Source: Morchella semilibera (taxonomy: Eukaryota; Ascomycota; Pezizomycetes; Pezizales; Morchellaceae). From it: 64,000 nucleotides of DNA. The notes under the pieces are model-generated. The model made no database searches and was not told where the DNA came from. It saw nothing but the letters and a program-made list of their open reading frames with translations. Location: contig WBVU01000009.1 in NCBI GenBank assembly GCA_009192285.1, positions 248,001 to 312,000 of the forward strand. Direction: 5' to 3'. This document shows positions 45,711 through 57,411 of the stretch, one piece after another; position 1 is the stretch's first letter; every line of letters starts with the position of its first letter. Both the position numbers and the translations under genes were made by a program.

Positions 45711-47016
45711 TTATACCAAATCTCTGCCTTCGTCCCATTTCTCGCCGTACTGCTCTGCAATGTCCAATATCTCCTTCCTCAGTACTCTACCCGCCTCGAC
45801 GAGCTTGACCAATTGTTCCTGATTGAACCCGCGGCTCTCGTACAATCTCTGTTGTCTGTTCTCAATCTTGGTCTGCTCAAATGTTCCAAAGTATAGCCAC
45901 GAAGCCACCATCGTCCAAAGACCAGCAGAGACTACATTCGGTCCCACACTCCACTACTTTGGGGTTAGCACTTCTCCACCACAACTAAATAGAAAAACTC
46001 ACAAGGAAACCAGTATTAAGCATGAACGAATAAACAACCACCAACCACCCCACCATACCAACGACTACAATGTTCATCCTGTTCCTCAAAGCCCTATCAC
46101 ATTCATCCCTTAGCTTTCCCATACTATTGGTCTCCTGTGTTGTTTTTCTCAGCTGGTCCCTGCAAGACTGACTTCGTTCCGAAAACGAAGGTACTGAAAT
46201 TGTAATATCATCGGCACCCTCAATTTCTATTACAAACTCCTTTGCCCTCGCTGCATCTTTTAAGAAATCGCCAACTTCAACCGATGATCCCCACCGTGTG
46301 GATCCGCCTCCAATACTAGTGTGTTCGGGCGCTTTAAACGTGACTCTGGGTGCCTTGGATGGGTCAAATGCAAGAGGTGGCAGCTCAGCCTGGATAAGCT
46401 TTGAAAGCGCTGACAAGGGATTTTTTGGGTTGACTAGGAGAACAACATATTCATTATTGTTGGTTGGGAGCTTTAGCGTGATAAGGGGTGCGGCAAAGAG
46501 TTCCCCTAAGATGGAAGTCAGCAAAGATCTAAAAACTATTTGAACAAGGATATCGAAAAAAATACCCTTAACATTCGCACTTAGTGTCTTTTGGGGATAT
46601 AATGGTAACGGTTCCTTTTCAAGAGTTTCCACTGATCCTAATGCAGATTTCCCCTCCCTTTTCTCCTCTTTTTTCTCATCTACTTTTATCACATTCTCAC
46701 CTCCACCATTCACCCCATCTTTATCTCTAATACCACACTCAGCATCCTTCTTATCTCCAGCTCTTTTCTTCAGTGCGCTCGAGGTATTTGTTTTCCCTCT
46801 CGCCTTTGATCCACCAGCACTTGCAAATAGAAACGAATTTTGAAACTGTGCACTCGGACTAGTCCCACCGCCCACTCCAGATCCACTTTGCAGTAGTCGA
46901 TGAACTAATGACTGTGATACTGAAGACCGTAATAGCTGTCGGGCCGGCTGGGATGGCAGAGCTCCAGTTGCTGAAGATGGATGCTGCGAAGAGCGGAGGA
47001 GTACTCGCGGGTTCAT
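45711..47016 (-). CDS. MCU-family mitochondrial protein lacking the DxxE filter, 2 exons, 418 aa
   Basis: Exons 47016-46003 and 45953-45711 join at a 49-bp phase-0 intron (branch GCTAACCCC). The N-terminus is a basic, Ser-rich presequence, followed by a long Lys/Glu linker. The middle matches the fungal mitochondrial calcium uniporter N-domain: NPLSALSKLIQAELPPLAF, SVEVGDFLKDAARAKEFVIE and ITISVPSFSERSQSCRDQL. Next come a coiled coil, TM1 (VVVGMVGWLVVVYSFML), TM2 (VVSAGLWTMVASWLYFGTF), and IENRQQRLYESRGFNQEQ. Where MCU has WDxxEP, this protein has WSVGPN: Trp is kept, but Asp is Ser and Glu is Gly. The exon junction leaves no frame that would restore DxxE. It is therefore probably non-conducting, or a regulatory, MCUb-like subunit. 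An ATCTGATAA motif lies 660 bp upstream. Confidence 0.85.
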
Positions 47017-50000
47017 ATTAACTGTTTATTTGAGGGTGTGGATGAAGTTTTATCGTATGGATAGATGGAGGACCTTTTGAAGCGTTGGGAGTTTGGAACA
47101 GTGAATGATTCGAAACGGAGGTGAGTTTTTGTTGGGGGTCGCCTTCCTTCTAGTTGGATTTCAAACCTATACGGTACAAAGCAAAAAATGAGAACCAAGA
47201 TCCGTGGAGGGGTTCTGTAAGAAAGAAAAAAATAGTTCAGTGGCTCTATTGATCTAGGAAAGTGGGGAAGTTTATCGAAATCACCTATCAGATCATATCG
47301 TACCGAAAAAAGTTTGGTACTGGACTGCCCTTGGCCCCCTCCCCCTTGCCCTTGCCTATCGATCCCATCCCTCTTCCGGCACGTAGCTGCATAGAGAATG
47401 AACTCTCATGATCAACGACAGGTGCGAAAGAGAAGACAAAATGGAACGAGACTAGCTACATGGTAAGTTTAGAAAATTGGACGTGTCCGTCCGTCCATGG
47501 TGGTACATGCATTTCTAGTGGGGTTGTTGTTGCGGCTGGGCTGTCAGCATACCATTGGCTGGAGTATGTGGGGTAGTTGACGAAACTAACAACATCAACA
47601 GTAGAGCAGAACAGCTTACCGCGCAAGCAGCTTGAACTCATGTAAAAAAAAAAAAAAATCTTTTATCCGCCCATATCTGATAAACGCTTCAAAACGGTCG
47701 GCCGTTTAAGAATATGCCCAAGCATATGTAATGCACTCTAGGATCGACTGAAAAGGGAAATCTGACCAAGCGCAAGATCGTCCGATAGGTAGCTCGCATA
47801 TGGACTAGAACTAGAAGTATGGGCGGATCTTCGTATTGCACTTTTTTGTACCGTATCTCACTCAGTTTCACCGAGGCTCCTTTGTAGTTTATGCACGAGG
47901 AGGTACCCTAGGTACAGTAGAGTACAGGTACATGTATGTACGGTAGATCCTTCCAATGATGGATGGCCTTGGAAGTAGTTTCGGTAAAGTATCTACAACC
48001 TCGAATCGGGCGATAGCATTCTTTAACCGAAACAAATCCAGATTCTTTCGCAAGCTAAAACAATAAGTTACGTACTCATCGGGTGTTTGCCGGGTTACGA
48101 CATATAATTTAGTTGATCATCATGTTGTTTCAAAAGCCAAGCCTGATCTAAGATCTGATGTTTCTGATCAGTTCCTTTCAAAAGTGGGATGGATATTTGA
48201 AACCATCTATGGTCAACTGATCTGTCCTTGCACCCTTCTCGGAGACTTTATTGTCAACATATCGTCAATGGAATTTAATTTTGGTTGGGTCGGTAGGATT
48301 GGATAACGCCTGCATTGACATCCGCACCAACGAGAGATAAGAAACCTTTAGATACGTTGAAGCGGGGGTAAATGGCAAAAGACACGGCTTGCGACTTTTA
48401 ACACTACCCGTTGTACTTTGTGAGGAGCGGACAATGTTGGATATCATTTTTTTTGCGCAGGTTGAGAGGATACATGTAGACTAGCTACGGGTCTACATGT
48501 GGACCCTTGGGTGAACAGCAGCGAGGGCTGGACGGCGTCCAACCAGACCAGTGTAAAAAAAAAACCCCTCGTAGACACCATTCAAATCAGCCATTAATTG
48601 GCAATAAGGATATATGGATCGGCGCGCTCAAAGTCCAAGGTCTTCCAGCTATCTTATACAAAACTAGGACATCTCTCCGAGTCAAAGCCAGCAAAACATT
48701 CCAGTGTAGATCTTAGAACATGAGATTCTCGTCAGCTGGTACGTTAACTTTCGTCAAAAAAATATAACAGGGATAAGGGCTCGATCGACGGCCCAAAACG
48801 ATGCCCCATTTGGGCGAGAGCTACACAGTAGCGGAAATCATCTAGAACAATTCTGTGCCTACATGTGTTCATCACTTCTCAAGGAATGGTGGATCATGTA
48901 AGGGACTACATGTAAGTTGGTAGAGTATACAGGATGAAATCTGTGGCCGCAGTACGCGCCTTATCTACATGGACAAGTTTCCGCTACGTAGGTGGGCTGT
49001 TTAAGTTTAACCTTGACGTCCGGTGTAAGGAGTCTCTGGAGCAAGCTGTAGTACATACGTTTTTCTTGACGATACTTAGGTAAAATTTTGTTTTTAAAAA
49101 AGTAGAGGAGTTAGCTAAACTACATGTAGCGGCCGTAACTTTAGAGTTCCAGGTTTTGCTGGGGATGAGTAACGAGTTATTTTCCATGATGCAACCTACA
49201 ACAAAATTGACTCCCTTAGCTACGATTAATTAACCTTGGGTGGCTTGAACGCATGTCCTCAATCGTACAATTCTAATGCTCCTGTTGACCCCTCGCCCCC
49301 TCATCCCAGGTCTAACCATCAATCCTATCTTTCTATCTTGAATTTGTCTTCACCCCAAGCTTCCACTCCCACGCATAAGCTGCGCATATAAGGTATTCTT
49401 TTTTATTTCAACACTGCATCGCCTAAACCGTTATATCAACGAGAGAATACCAATTATTGAATCATCTATCCAGATTTCTACACTCCGGCCTCCTGTCCAA
49501 AGAGATGAGTTAACTGCTTTGACAATGAGAAAAGTAACCCTCTAAAAGCTAATTGATCAATCAGAAAAAAGGTCGGATCTCAAGATTATTTCATTTTTCT
49601 ACATCCAAAGAGCCTGCAGTATTCCCGACCTAGCGGAATATGAACGCATGTCCGTGGTTTAGTTATTGCCCCGTCGCCTCGCAGAGATTTCATCATGCAG
49701 TGGTCGTTAGCGTCAACCACTCTCGCGGTCTTCACCAGTTAGCTATTCTTCGCATGGGGGATTAATGTATGCGGCTGCATACCCCAGATTCCCAATTTCT
49801 CCCCACACGCTACTGTCGATGGCCACTACGTCAATGGAGATGGAGGGCGGTCGACGTCAACTTAGAGCTCGTATATACTGTGGCTGGAAGATTGCGGAGG
49901 TGTGATGTAAGTGGCGCTCTATTGGACAAACAAGTGATGCTTAGCCTGAGAGCTTGTTTCTCTGTTTCTCGCATAAACGACACCAAGCAGTCTGGGGCAG

Positions 50001-51057
50001 CTCAGCTTAATTAAGCTTTATTTAGAGCTGTCGCATACTGCGAAAAGCTCTTCTACTCTATGCCGAACCTTGCCGACGTCGGGAGTAACGGCTGTATTCA
50101 TTTTAGAAGTGTTATCAAAAGCTTAAAAGGCACCCACCAGTATCATGTAGAGTAATCAATGCAGTAACTATATGTAAATAGATTAAATGAAGTGCAGACT
50201 TGAGACGGAGCTTCTTCCTTCACTTCCTTCATCCTCTGTAATCAAATCCACAGAAACACAATAGCCACCCCCAGTAAAAATTTAGAGTAGGCCTTCCATG
50301 CGTATCCACCAGCATAATATCCCATCTATCGATAAGAAACGCAGAACTCTGCCGCATGTCCCTACCACAACTGGTACACCCATCCTGCAGGCACCGCTTC
50401 ACTTTTTTTATTTCTTCCAACTTCACCCGAGAGAGAAACAGAGAAACTAGCTACACAGCCAGTAGTTAGGGTGAAATGACCCCCCCCCTCCCTCGGAGTC
50501 CCTCCTCCCTTTCTTTCCAGGGGACAGCAAATAATACGGACCACGAGGGCCAGAACGATGAGCTGGTAGGATGGGCTGAGTCCTAGCGAATAACGTTTGC
50601 CGGCGAGGTCTGAAAAGAAAAGAAAAAAAAAGTGGAAAAAAAAACAGACAAGGAATTGTGTAGAAAGGCGTCAATAAAAAGGAAAAAACAACAGACACCC
50701 TGACACCCTTCCTCTTCGATCACTACCTCCTTCTTCCACCCCCCCCCCCCCACTCACTGGGTAATACTAATAGCAAATTACCATTATCATTACAATTTCC
50801 ATTAGCACCACCACCACCACCACTACTACTACAACGACATACATACATACATACCCATATACCCATAAGTTGGTATCCGCTCGATAGGCAGTTAGCCCCC
50901 CACCAGGCAGAAAAAAATCTTTTCTTTCAAATTCTAAACACCTCCCACAGTCGTCATATCACACACTGTCTTTACTGGCACAGACAGCTAGTTATCGCAG
51001 GATCGAAACATATAATTGATATAATTTCAACAACACCATACACACACACCCCAACTG
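47017..51057. other. 4-kb intergenic region, no gene seen
   Basis: No family-like coding frame. It contains TACATGTA near 47930, 48472, 48905 and 49121, an ATCTGATAA at 47675-47683, and, close to the transporter, simple repeats (CAC and CTA triplets and ACAT at about 50805-50855) and C tracts near 50740. Confidence 0.6.
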
Positions 51058-53019
51058 ATGTATTGGTCCAATTCTGAATCTCAGCCGCCTGCTCCTCCTC
51101 CTCAACCTCCAACGCTCGCTGAAGAGCGCATCCCGATTCTCGCACGTAGGCGCAGTAGTGGGGAGATTGAAGTATTGCGATGGTGCTCTCGGGCTAGGCC
51201 ACGGGTCAACACAGATGCTACTTCGGGTTCAAGGCCAGTTGTTACAAGCCCCCTGAGCGCCGTAGTGAACGATAACAATAGCGGGAGCGGGAGCGTCATA
51301 ACCACAAGTACCACTGCTGCGCGGAGGAATTTATCACTGCCGTGGACAAATCGGCGATTGTTACCAGGGTACACGGCGCCTGTGTCGCCGGGATGGAGCA
51401 CAACATCGAGTAGCGACGACGAGAGCTCCGATGAGGAGGATGTGATTGTGGATAGTGGTAGCTATAGGCCTTTTGCTCCTAATTACAATACCTTCAGTAG
51501 TAGTAGTAGCACCTACTATAATGATACTCCAAGTAGCAGCACTGCAGGCGACGAGGGGAGCGGCAGCCCTTCCGTGGATGGCGACAGTATAATTCTACCC
51601 GTCGATGAAACAATCCCTTTGCTGTCTCTCCCGCATAAATCACAGCTCCTTATACTGGCGCTTTGCCGACTTTCCGAACCACTAGTACAGTTCTCTGTAA
51701 TCTCATACTTCTACTACTACCTCCCCACTCTTCGTGTACCAAACCGCTCTCTCACTCCAGGGGAGACTGCGGGGTATGTCGGCATGCTCGCCTCCTCTTT
51801 CCTGTGCTTCCAGTGGCACTCCAACCGCTTCCTGGACCGCATATCAGGCCATATTGGCCGCAAATTCTGTATCTTGATTGGCCTTGCTGGGTCCGCAATC
51901 TCAACTCTTGGGTTTGGCTTCAGCGAGAGCCTCACGGGAGCGATGCTCTGTTGCATGATCGGAGGTGTGATGAGCGGTAATGCGGGTATGTTAACGACCA
52001 TGGTGATGGAGACTTTGGATGATGAAAAACATCAGAGCCGTGCATTATCATTTCTCCCCAGGTTCCGGAATGTTGGGATCGTTGCTGGAGCAATTCTAGG
52101 AGGGCTCTTAGCAGATCCGGCTGGGACATGGCCAGACATTTGGGGCGGCGTAGGTTGGGCAATGAGATGGAAGTTCGCCCTACCAAATATTTTGATTACG
52201 GGGATTCTTTCGGCTATTTGGGTTGTAGTGGCTCTGTTCCTAAAGGAGACGCCAGAGAAAAAGAAATCTAGAAGTGACTGGGGCATTGAAGTTAGAAGAA
52301 AAGTTCAAGGACGCATCAGACAAGTATACGGGAGCTTCAAAGGGAAAGGTAAGTATCTCGCAGCGCCCTCCAACGGCGACTTCAAGGGTGACTACACAAC
52401 AATCTCCATTACTGTGCCCGACGACGAGGAGTCTGCCCTCCCCTCCTCCTCTGCCCCGTCCTCGTTTACGAACCCTACAAGTCCCGCTGTTACAGCCCCA
52501 CAACCCCTCCGCACACTTCTCCCCGCCATGGCAGCCAACTTCCATGCTACTGCATTCCCTTTTCTTCTCGCATTCTGCCTCTCAACCCCGCGCCCAACCG
52601 GTCTCGACCTCCCTGCATCAGCTGTCGGCCTCACAATAGCACACATGGGCCTCGTCGCCCTCGCTATACAGCCTCTCCCGTATCTACGTATTAACCCTTA
52701 CTACTTGCCCTACATTTCCCTGCTATCATACCTTCTCATGTCGCTATTGCCGTACTTTTCTGCCAGCGGGGCCATACTAGTACTGGGGCTTCAGGCCACG
52801 GTGATGGTGTTGGCAGGAGATATAGAGACTAGCCTGGTGCCTGCGATCTCAATGGGGAGGATACTCGGACCATTGATTATTGGATGCTTGTATCCGTTCT
52901 GCGGCTGGAGCACTTGGTGGCTGATGGCTGCGATGGCACTGGTGGGCGCAAGAGGCGCGAACCTTGAGAAGGAGGGCGAGGATGATGATGAGGAGGATTT
53001 GGAGGCTGCGAGGAAGTAA
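51058..53019 (+). CDS. MFS transporter, single exon, 653 aa
   Basis: A 12-helix-type major facilitator with a long disordered cytosolic N-terminus (about 180 residues rich in Ser, Pro and Asp). The first helix region is QLLILALCRLSEPLVQFSVI. After it, GMLASSFLCFQWHSNRFLDR then ISGHIGRKFCILIG contains the MFS motif A pattern (G-x-x-x-D-R-x-G-R-K, here with an insertion-like variation). IGGVMSGNAGMLTTMVMETL and NVGIVAGAILGGLLADPAG follow. A central loop of about 100 residues rich in Pro and Ser separates the two halves, and the tail is acidic (EGEDDDEEDLEAARK). It resembles vacuolar or plasma-membrane MFS proteins of the tetracycline-resistance/ZIFL-like group. The substrate is not predictable. 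It is intronless, unlike most genes here. Confidence 0.88.
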   Translation: MYWSNSESQPPAPPPQPPTLAEERIPILARRRSSGEIEVLRWCSRARPRVNTDATSGSRPVVTSPLSAVVNDNNSGSGSVITTSTTAARRNLSLPWTNRRLLPGYTAPVSPGWSTTSSSDDESSDEEDVIVDSGSYRPFAPNYNTFSSSSSTYYNDTPSSSTAGDEGSGSPSVDGDSIILPVDETIPLLSLPHKSQLLILALCRLSEPLVQFSVISYFYYYLPTLRVPNRSLTPGETAGYVGMLASSFLCFQWHSNRFLDRISGHIGRKFCILIGLAGSAISTLGFGFSESLTGAMLCCMIGGVMSGNAGMLTTMVMETLDDEKHQSRALSFLPRFRNVGIVAGAILGGLLADPAGTWPDIWGGVGWAMRWKFALPNILITGILSAIWVVVALFLKETPEKKKSRSDWGIEVRRKVQGRIRQVYGSFKGKGKYLAAPSNGDFKGDYTTISITVPDDEESALPSSSAPSSFTNPTSPAVTAPQPLRTLLPAMAANFHATAFPFLLAFCLSTPRPTGLDLPASAVGLTIAHMGLVALAIQPLPYLRINPYYLPYISLLSYLLMSLLPYFSASGAILVLGLQATVMVLAGDIETSLVPAISMGRILGPLIIGCLYPFCGWSTWWLMAAMALVGARGANLEKEGEDDDEEDLEAARK

Positions 53020-54132
53020 TTCGTAACAGAACAGATTATATCGTTGGACCTGGAGTTTTTGGGGCGCGGCCGGCAGAGGAAAATTGTTTTTGGTGTTTTT
53101 TGTTTGTTTGTGGTGGAGTTGATCTTCCTCCCTTCTCTTTTTATTCTATTTCTATCGCCGTTTTATTTACATTAATACCCCGCCTTCTTATTTCATGTCA
53201 ACGCTATTGTTATTCTTAAATTTCTATCTTGACTAGGGTTGGAGGTCATGGTGTATCACTCGGGTTTCAGTTTGTCGTCAGGTGACGGTGTTGGTTTGTT
53301 AGAGAGTTAGTAGATTGAAAGTATCGAATTTACAATTTCTATTCCTGCGTCAATGCGAGCCTGGAAAAAAGAGCGCAAAGATTATATAGAGATAGTCATG
53401 GTTTATCACTCGCACAAAGGTTCGTGTCGGTTATGCTACCACGACTTTTTCAGGGTCAGAAGAACCTGAGAAGGTGATTTCGGGGGCATGGGAGAGGTAA
53501 ACCCTGCTACAAGCCTCTATCCGGATCTCTTATCCAAAGGCAGTCAATCAATGCCACATCATGTGTGCATCCCTCAGCAGCGAGCGAGATTCTTCGATGA
53601 ACAGGTATTCTGGGTGGTTGAGAGCATAAGGGTACTAGGGACTGGATTATGATGGCTGATAACCCAAGAACCTCGCCTGCTCGACTAGATAGAGAAGCAA
53701 ACAAAACCGAGGAAACAGCCGTGAATGTCCCAGCTGGTAATGTGGAGGCTCCCGTCTTCACTAAGCCTAGGTTGTGGGGGTGTCGGGCACCATTGATTAT
53801 TGTTAACTTCTGGAATGGATAGAAGTCGTGCCTTCGGCATATATTCTGGACGCCGCGGCGGTAGATGGTGGTTGGTGTCTGGGAGTTTAGGGTGTTTTCA
53901 TGTGTTCTGCCTCTCGTGGGTGGGGGTAGGTTTTTGTCTTAAGAGCGAGGCTTTTTACAAGCCTGTTGTTATATTATGTTACAATAGTGGACAGCGCTAT
54001 CAACATGCCTAAGAGCCTATATGGACACATCACAGATTTGAGGAAAGAAAAATACATCTCAATTTAAAACACAGGATATCACTCGACATCCCAAACCTCA
54101 TTGTCTATCGTACAGAAAATATTTCCAGAACC
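53020..54132. other. Convergent intergenic region
   Basis: Between the MFS and PRP6 3' ends. The repeated short string TATCACTCG occurs at about 53253 and 53405. No gene is supported. Confidence 0.55.
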
Positions 54133-57098
54133 CTAGTCCAACTCCTTCACCACAGCCTCCAAAATCTCCTCCGAGTTCCTCCATCTCCTCCGTGGGTCTT
54201 TCGCAACCCTCTGCCACACCTCACCATGTCTTGGCTCAGTGATGCTCAACTTTGCCAACACATCCCCCTTCTTATCATCCTCGCCGTGCATGCTGAGGAA
54301 CTTCCAGTACCATGCCCATGTGTCACCCCTATCGGGATCAACCAAAATCGCCTTCTCGAACCAGCTACCCGCCTTCGCAAGCTTCCTCTCCGCCCAAAAG
54401 TTACGTGCCACGGCTACATACAGAGTTGCATCATTGCCCACCTTTTCGATGGCCTCAACGAGGCGCGGACGCCTATGTGTTCGTGCCTCAAGGTGCCAGA
54501 TGGACTCTGCCCAGAGGAGGCCGGAGTGGGCACATTCTTGCAACGCCTGCGACATGAGCTTTTTGGCTTGTGTGATGTTTCCGGCACGGCGCTCAACACG
54601 AACAGACTCGCACCAGAGCTCGGGGCACTTGGGGACCGCGAGTCGTGCCCTGTCGAGGACGGATCTGGCGCGGACGAGAACCCCAGCCTTTTCCTCGAGG
54701 CGAGAGAGGAGTAGCCATAGTGGTATTGACTTTGGGCATGCCTTGGTGCCGGCGTTGTAGGCCTCACGTGCAGGAGGGATCTTGTTAAGCTCGTATTCGT
54801 ATATTTGACCTTTCATCATCCAGAGCTTGTCAGCCTTGGGGTATAGTTGGAGGGCTTCGCCCACCAGGGAGAGGGCGGCATCCGTGTCGCCTTGTTGTCG
54901 CTCAAAAGCTACTGATTTAATCCAAACGCGGTCTGTACCGGCCTCGCGGCGGGCCGTGGCAAGAAGGTCACGTGCGGCGGCGTTCTGTTCGTTCTCAGCC
55001 TCAAGCTTGACGGCGGCGAGCCAAATATCTTCGTTGTTTGGGTTCTGCTTAAAGGCTTTTCCGAGTACAATACGCGCACCGTCGATATCACCGGATTGCC
55101 ATTTTTCCTTCGCAAGCATCATCCAGAGAACCTCGCTCTTGGGGCAAGCTTCAACCGCCTTTTCCAGAAGGTTCCAGAGTGCCTCTTTTGTGCCGTGGTT
55201 CTTCTCAAGGTCGGCTGCAGACCGCCAGATTGATTTTTTGGTGTAGAATACTCGGAGGGCATATGCGTAGATTGCGCGGGCAGTTTCGTATTTCCCGCGT
55301 GAGATGGAAGCATCAGCGTCGTCCATCCAAATCTTTTTGCGGTCGTCGTCTTCCTCAAGCTGCCATCCGAGCGTTTCGCGGATGATGGCCTGACAGGTTT
55401 CGACAGCGCCTTCCTCCTCGCAGCGTTCCGCCTCCTTAATCCAATCTTCACGAGATGGCATTGCTTCTGCGCGGGCAAGGGCCTGTACGGCACGCTTCAT
55501 AACATTGATCTTTGCAGCATTACCTTGCTGCTCTTGGAGACGGGCTGCAGCGAGCCAAATTTCGTGAGAGGTAGGGATGGCTTTACGAGCTTTGTTAAGG
55601 ACTGCCTGCGCATTCTCAAAGGTCTCGAGACGGGCAAGTGCTAGCCAGAGCTCGACGGAGAGTGGAACAAGCTCGACAGCACGGGCAAGGAGAATCTTGG
55701 CGTCGTTAGGGTCCTCCTCTAGCTTAACGGCCTCTTTCCAGAGAACTACAGACTGTGGGATGATGTCGAGCGCTTTACGGACTACTCGTTTTTTGGCACG
55801 GAGGTCTACTTCAAGCTCCATTGCTTCGACCCACAGCTTGACGGATTTAGGGTTATGGCGGACAGCTTCTGCGACGATTACCTTGGCATTTGGCGCGTCG
55901 TTTAGTCGCATTGATTCTAGCCATACGTCTTCACTTTTAGGGCAATGTTCGCAGCCTCTGGCTATCAGGTTGCGGGCTTGGACGATCTTTCCAGCTACCT
56001 CTTCTAGACGAGCGGCGGCGATCCAACCGGGGCCGTGCTTAGGATTGGTCTTGATGACGGATTGGAGTAGCTCACGAACTCGCTTGATGTCACCGACCTG
56101 TTCGGCGGTTTGGGTCGTGCTACGATTGAGGGATGTTAGGTAGCCTTTAGGGTCAATATTTGTTGCGCCTGTTGCAGAATCACCTCCAGAACGGTCAAGT
56201 CGAGCTTCAAGAACCTTCGTCTTTGCGCGACCAATGTCAATGAAATTAGTCATTGTGCCATCGGCGGTGTCGGAGGAGGCATTTGCACTTCCGTCATCCT
56301 GAACTGAAGTCTCGAACTGTCCGCCTCCGGCGGCGTTGGCGAGGACTGAGTCGGGGGTGGGGTAGAACTTCTGGCGCATTGCTTGTCGTGCTCGTCGGTT
56401 TCTACCTGTCAGGTCTCCAACCTCGGGAAGGTTCGCCCAGTCGTCATCGGTGAGTGTTTCGAGTCCTCGTTTCAGGTCTGCAAATTGGTGCTGGATCTTT
56501 GGGTTCTTGCGCTCATATTCCTCGCGCTCGGCCTTTTCGCGGGCTTCCCTATATGATGACGGAGAGGTCGGCAAAACTATCTCATATAAACCATGACGAT
56601 AAACCATGTGTCCTAGAAAGAAAGAAGAGAATATGATGGGCATAGTTTCAAGGAGTGGGAGAAGGGGGCTATATACCTTCGTGTTTTCCGCCGCCTCTCC
56701 ATCTTCTCATCTACTGCTTGATATATCCTGTCTGCCTCGTCATCGTCTTCGTCGTAGGCTCCACCAGCGAACAACCCAACTTCGTTCTCGGGATCCTGAT
56801 AGCGATCATCATCGTCATCGTCGTCGTCTTTCTTTTTATCTGCGCCCTGTAGTATCGCGGTATGATAAGTAAAGAGCTGATTCGGAGCTGCTGGGGAGGG
56901 GGGAATAACATAAGCTGTAGGGGCAGGCTGCCCAAGGGCTTCTGCTCTCCGGGCAAGGGCGGCCTTGATGGCCTCTTCTGAGGGACCTTCACGCGCTGGA
57001 CCGATATCAGACCGTGTTGTGAATCCTGTAGCACCACGCCCAAGACCAGCAACGTAGTTCGCAGGGGCAGGCTCGTCCAAGAAATTTCGTTTCAGCAT
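54133..57098 (-). CDS. PRP6: Pre-mRNA-splicing factor PRP6 (U4/U6.U5 tri-snRNP), 2 exons, 945 aa
   Basis: A scaffold that bridges U5 and U4/U6 in the tri-snRNP. Exon 1 (57098-56677) encodes FLDEPAPANYVAGLGRGATG then FTTRSDIGPAREGP, the conserved PRP1 N-terminal region, and an Asp run. Exon 2 (56548-54133) begins REAREKAEREEYERKNPKIQ then HQFADLKR, followed by LPEVGDLTGRNRRARQ. The rest is HAT/TPR repeats such as HGPGWIAAARLEEVAGKIVQ, SVELWLALARLETFENAQAV and SIPLWLLLSRLEEKAGVLVR. Length is normal for the family. The 128-bp intron 56549-56676 restores the RRKTRREAREK string. It is divergent from RMD5 across 313 bp. Confidence 0.96.
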
Positions 57099-57411
57099 TG
57101 ATGAGAAATTGTATGTGTGATGGACAGATAGCTTCGAGAAGTTTTAGGGTTGTTTCGTCGATTTAGTAGTAGTATTAAAAGAGACTTCAAATGTTGTGAC
57201 TGTCCAGCTTCGAGACAAAAACTCGCAGCCAGACCATAAGCTCCGACTTGTAATCGGGCTAGGTTACCCGGCCATCCTCTATTGCGATAACGACATTCGA
57301 CTAAACTCACTACCATACTTCCAGACCTCTCCCGCCCCCACCCCACAACTGCTCCTCCTCACAAAAACTCACTAGTGGGCTTATTAAACAACTTTCAAAC
57401 AGCCTTACACG
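57099..57411. promoter_or_regulatory. Short bidirectional promoter, PRP6/RMD5
   Basis: Only 313 bp separate the two divergent ATGs, so core promoters and leaders must lie within it. CT-rich stretches precede the RMD5 start (57328-57361). Confidence 0.6.
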
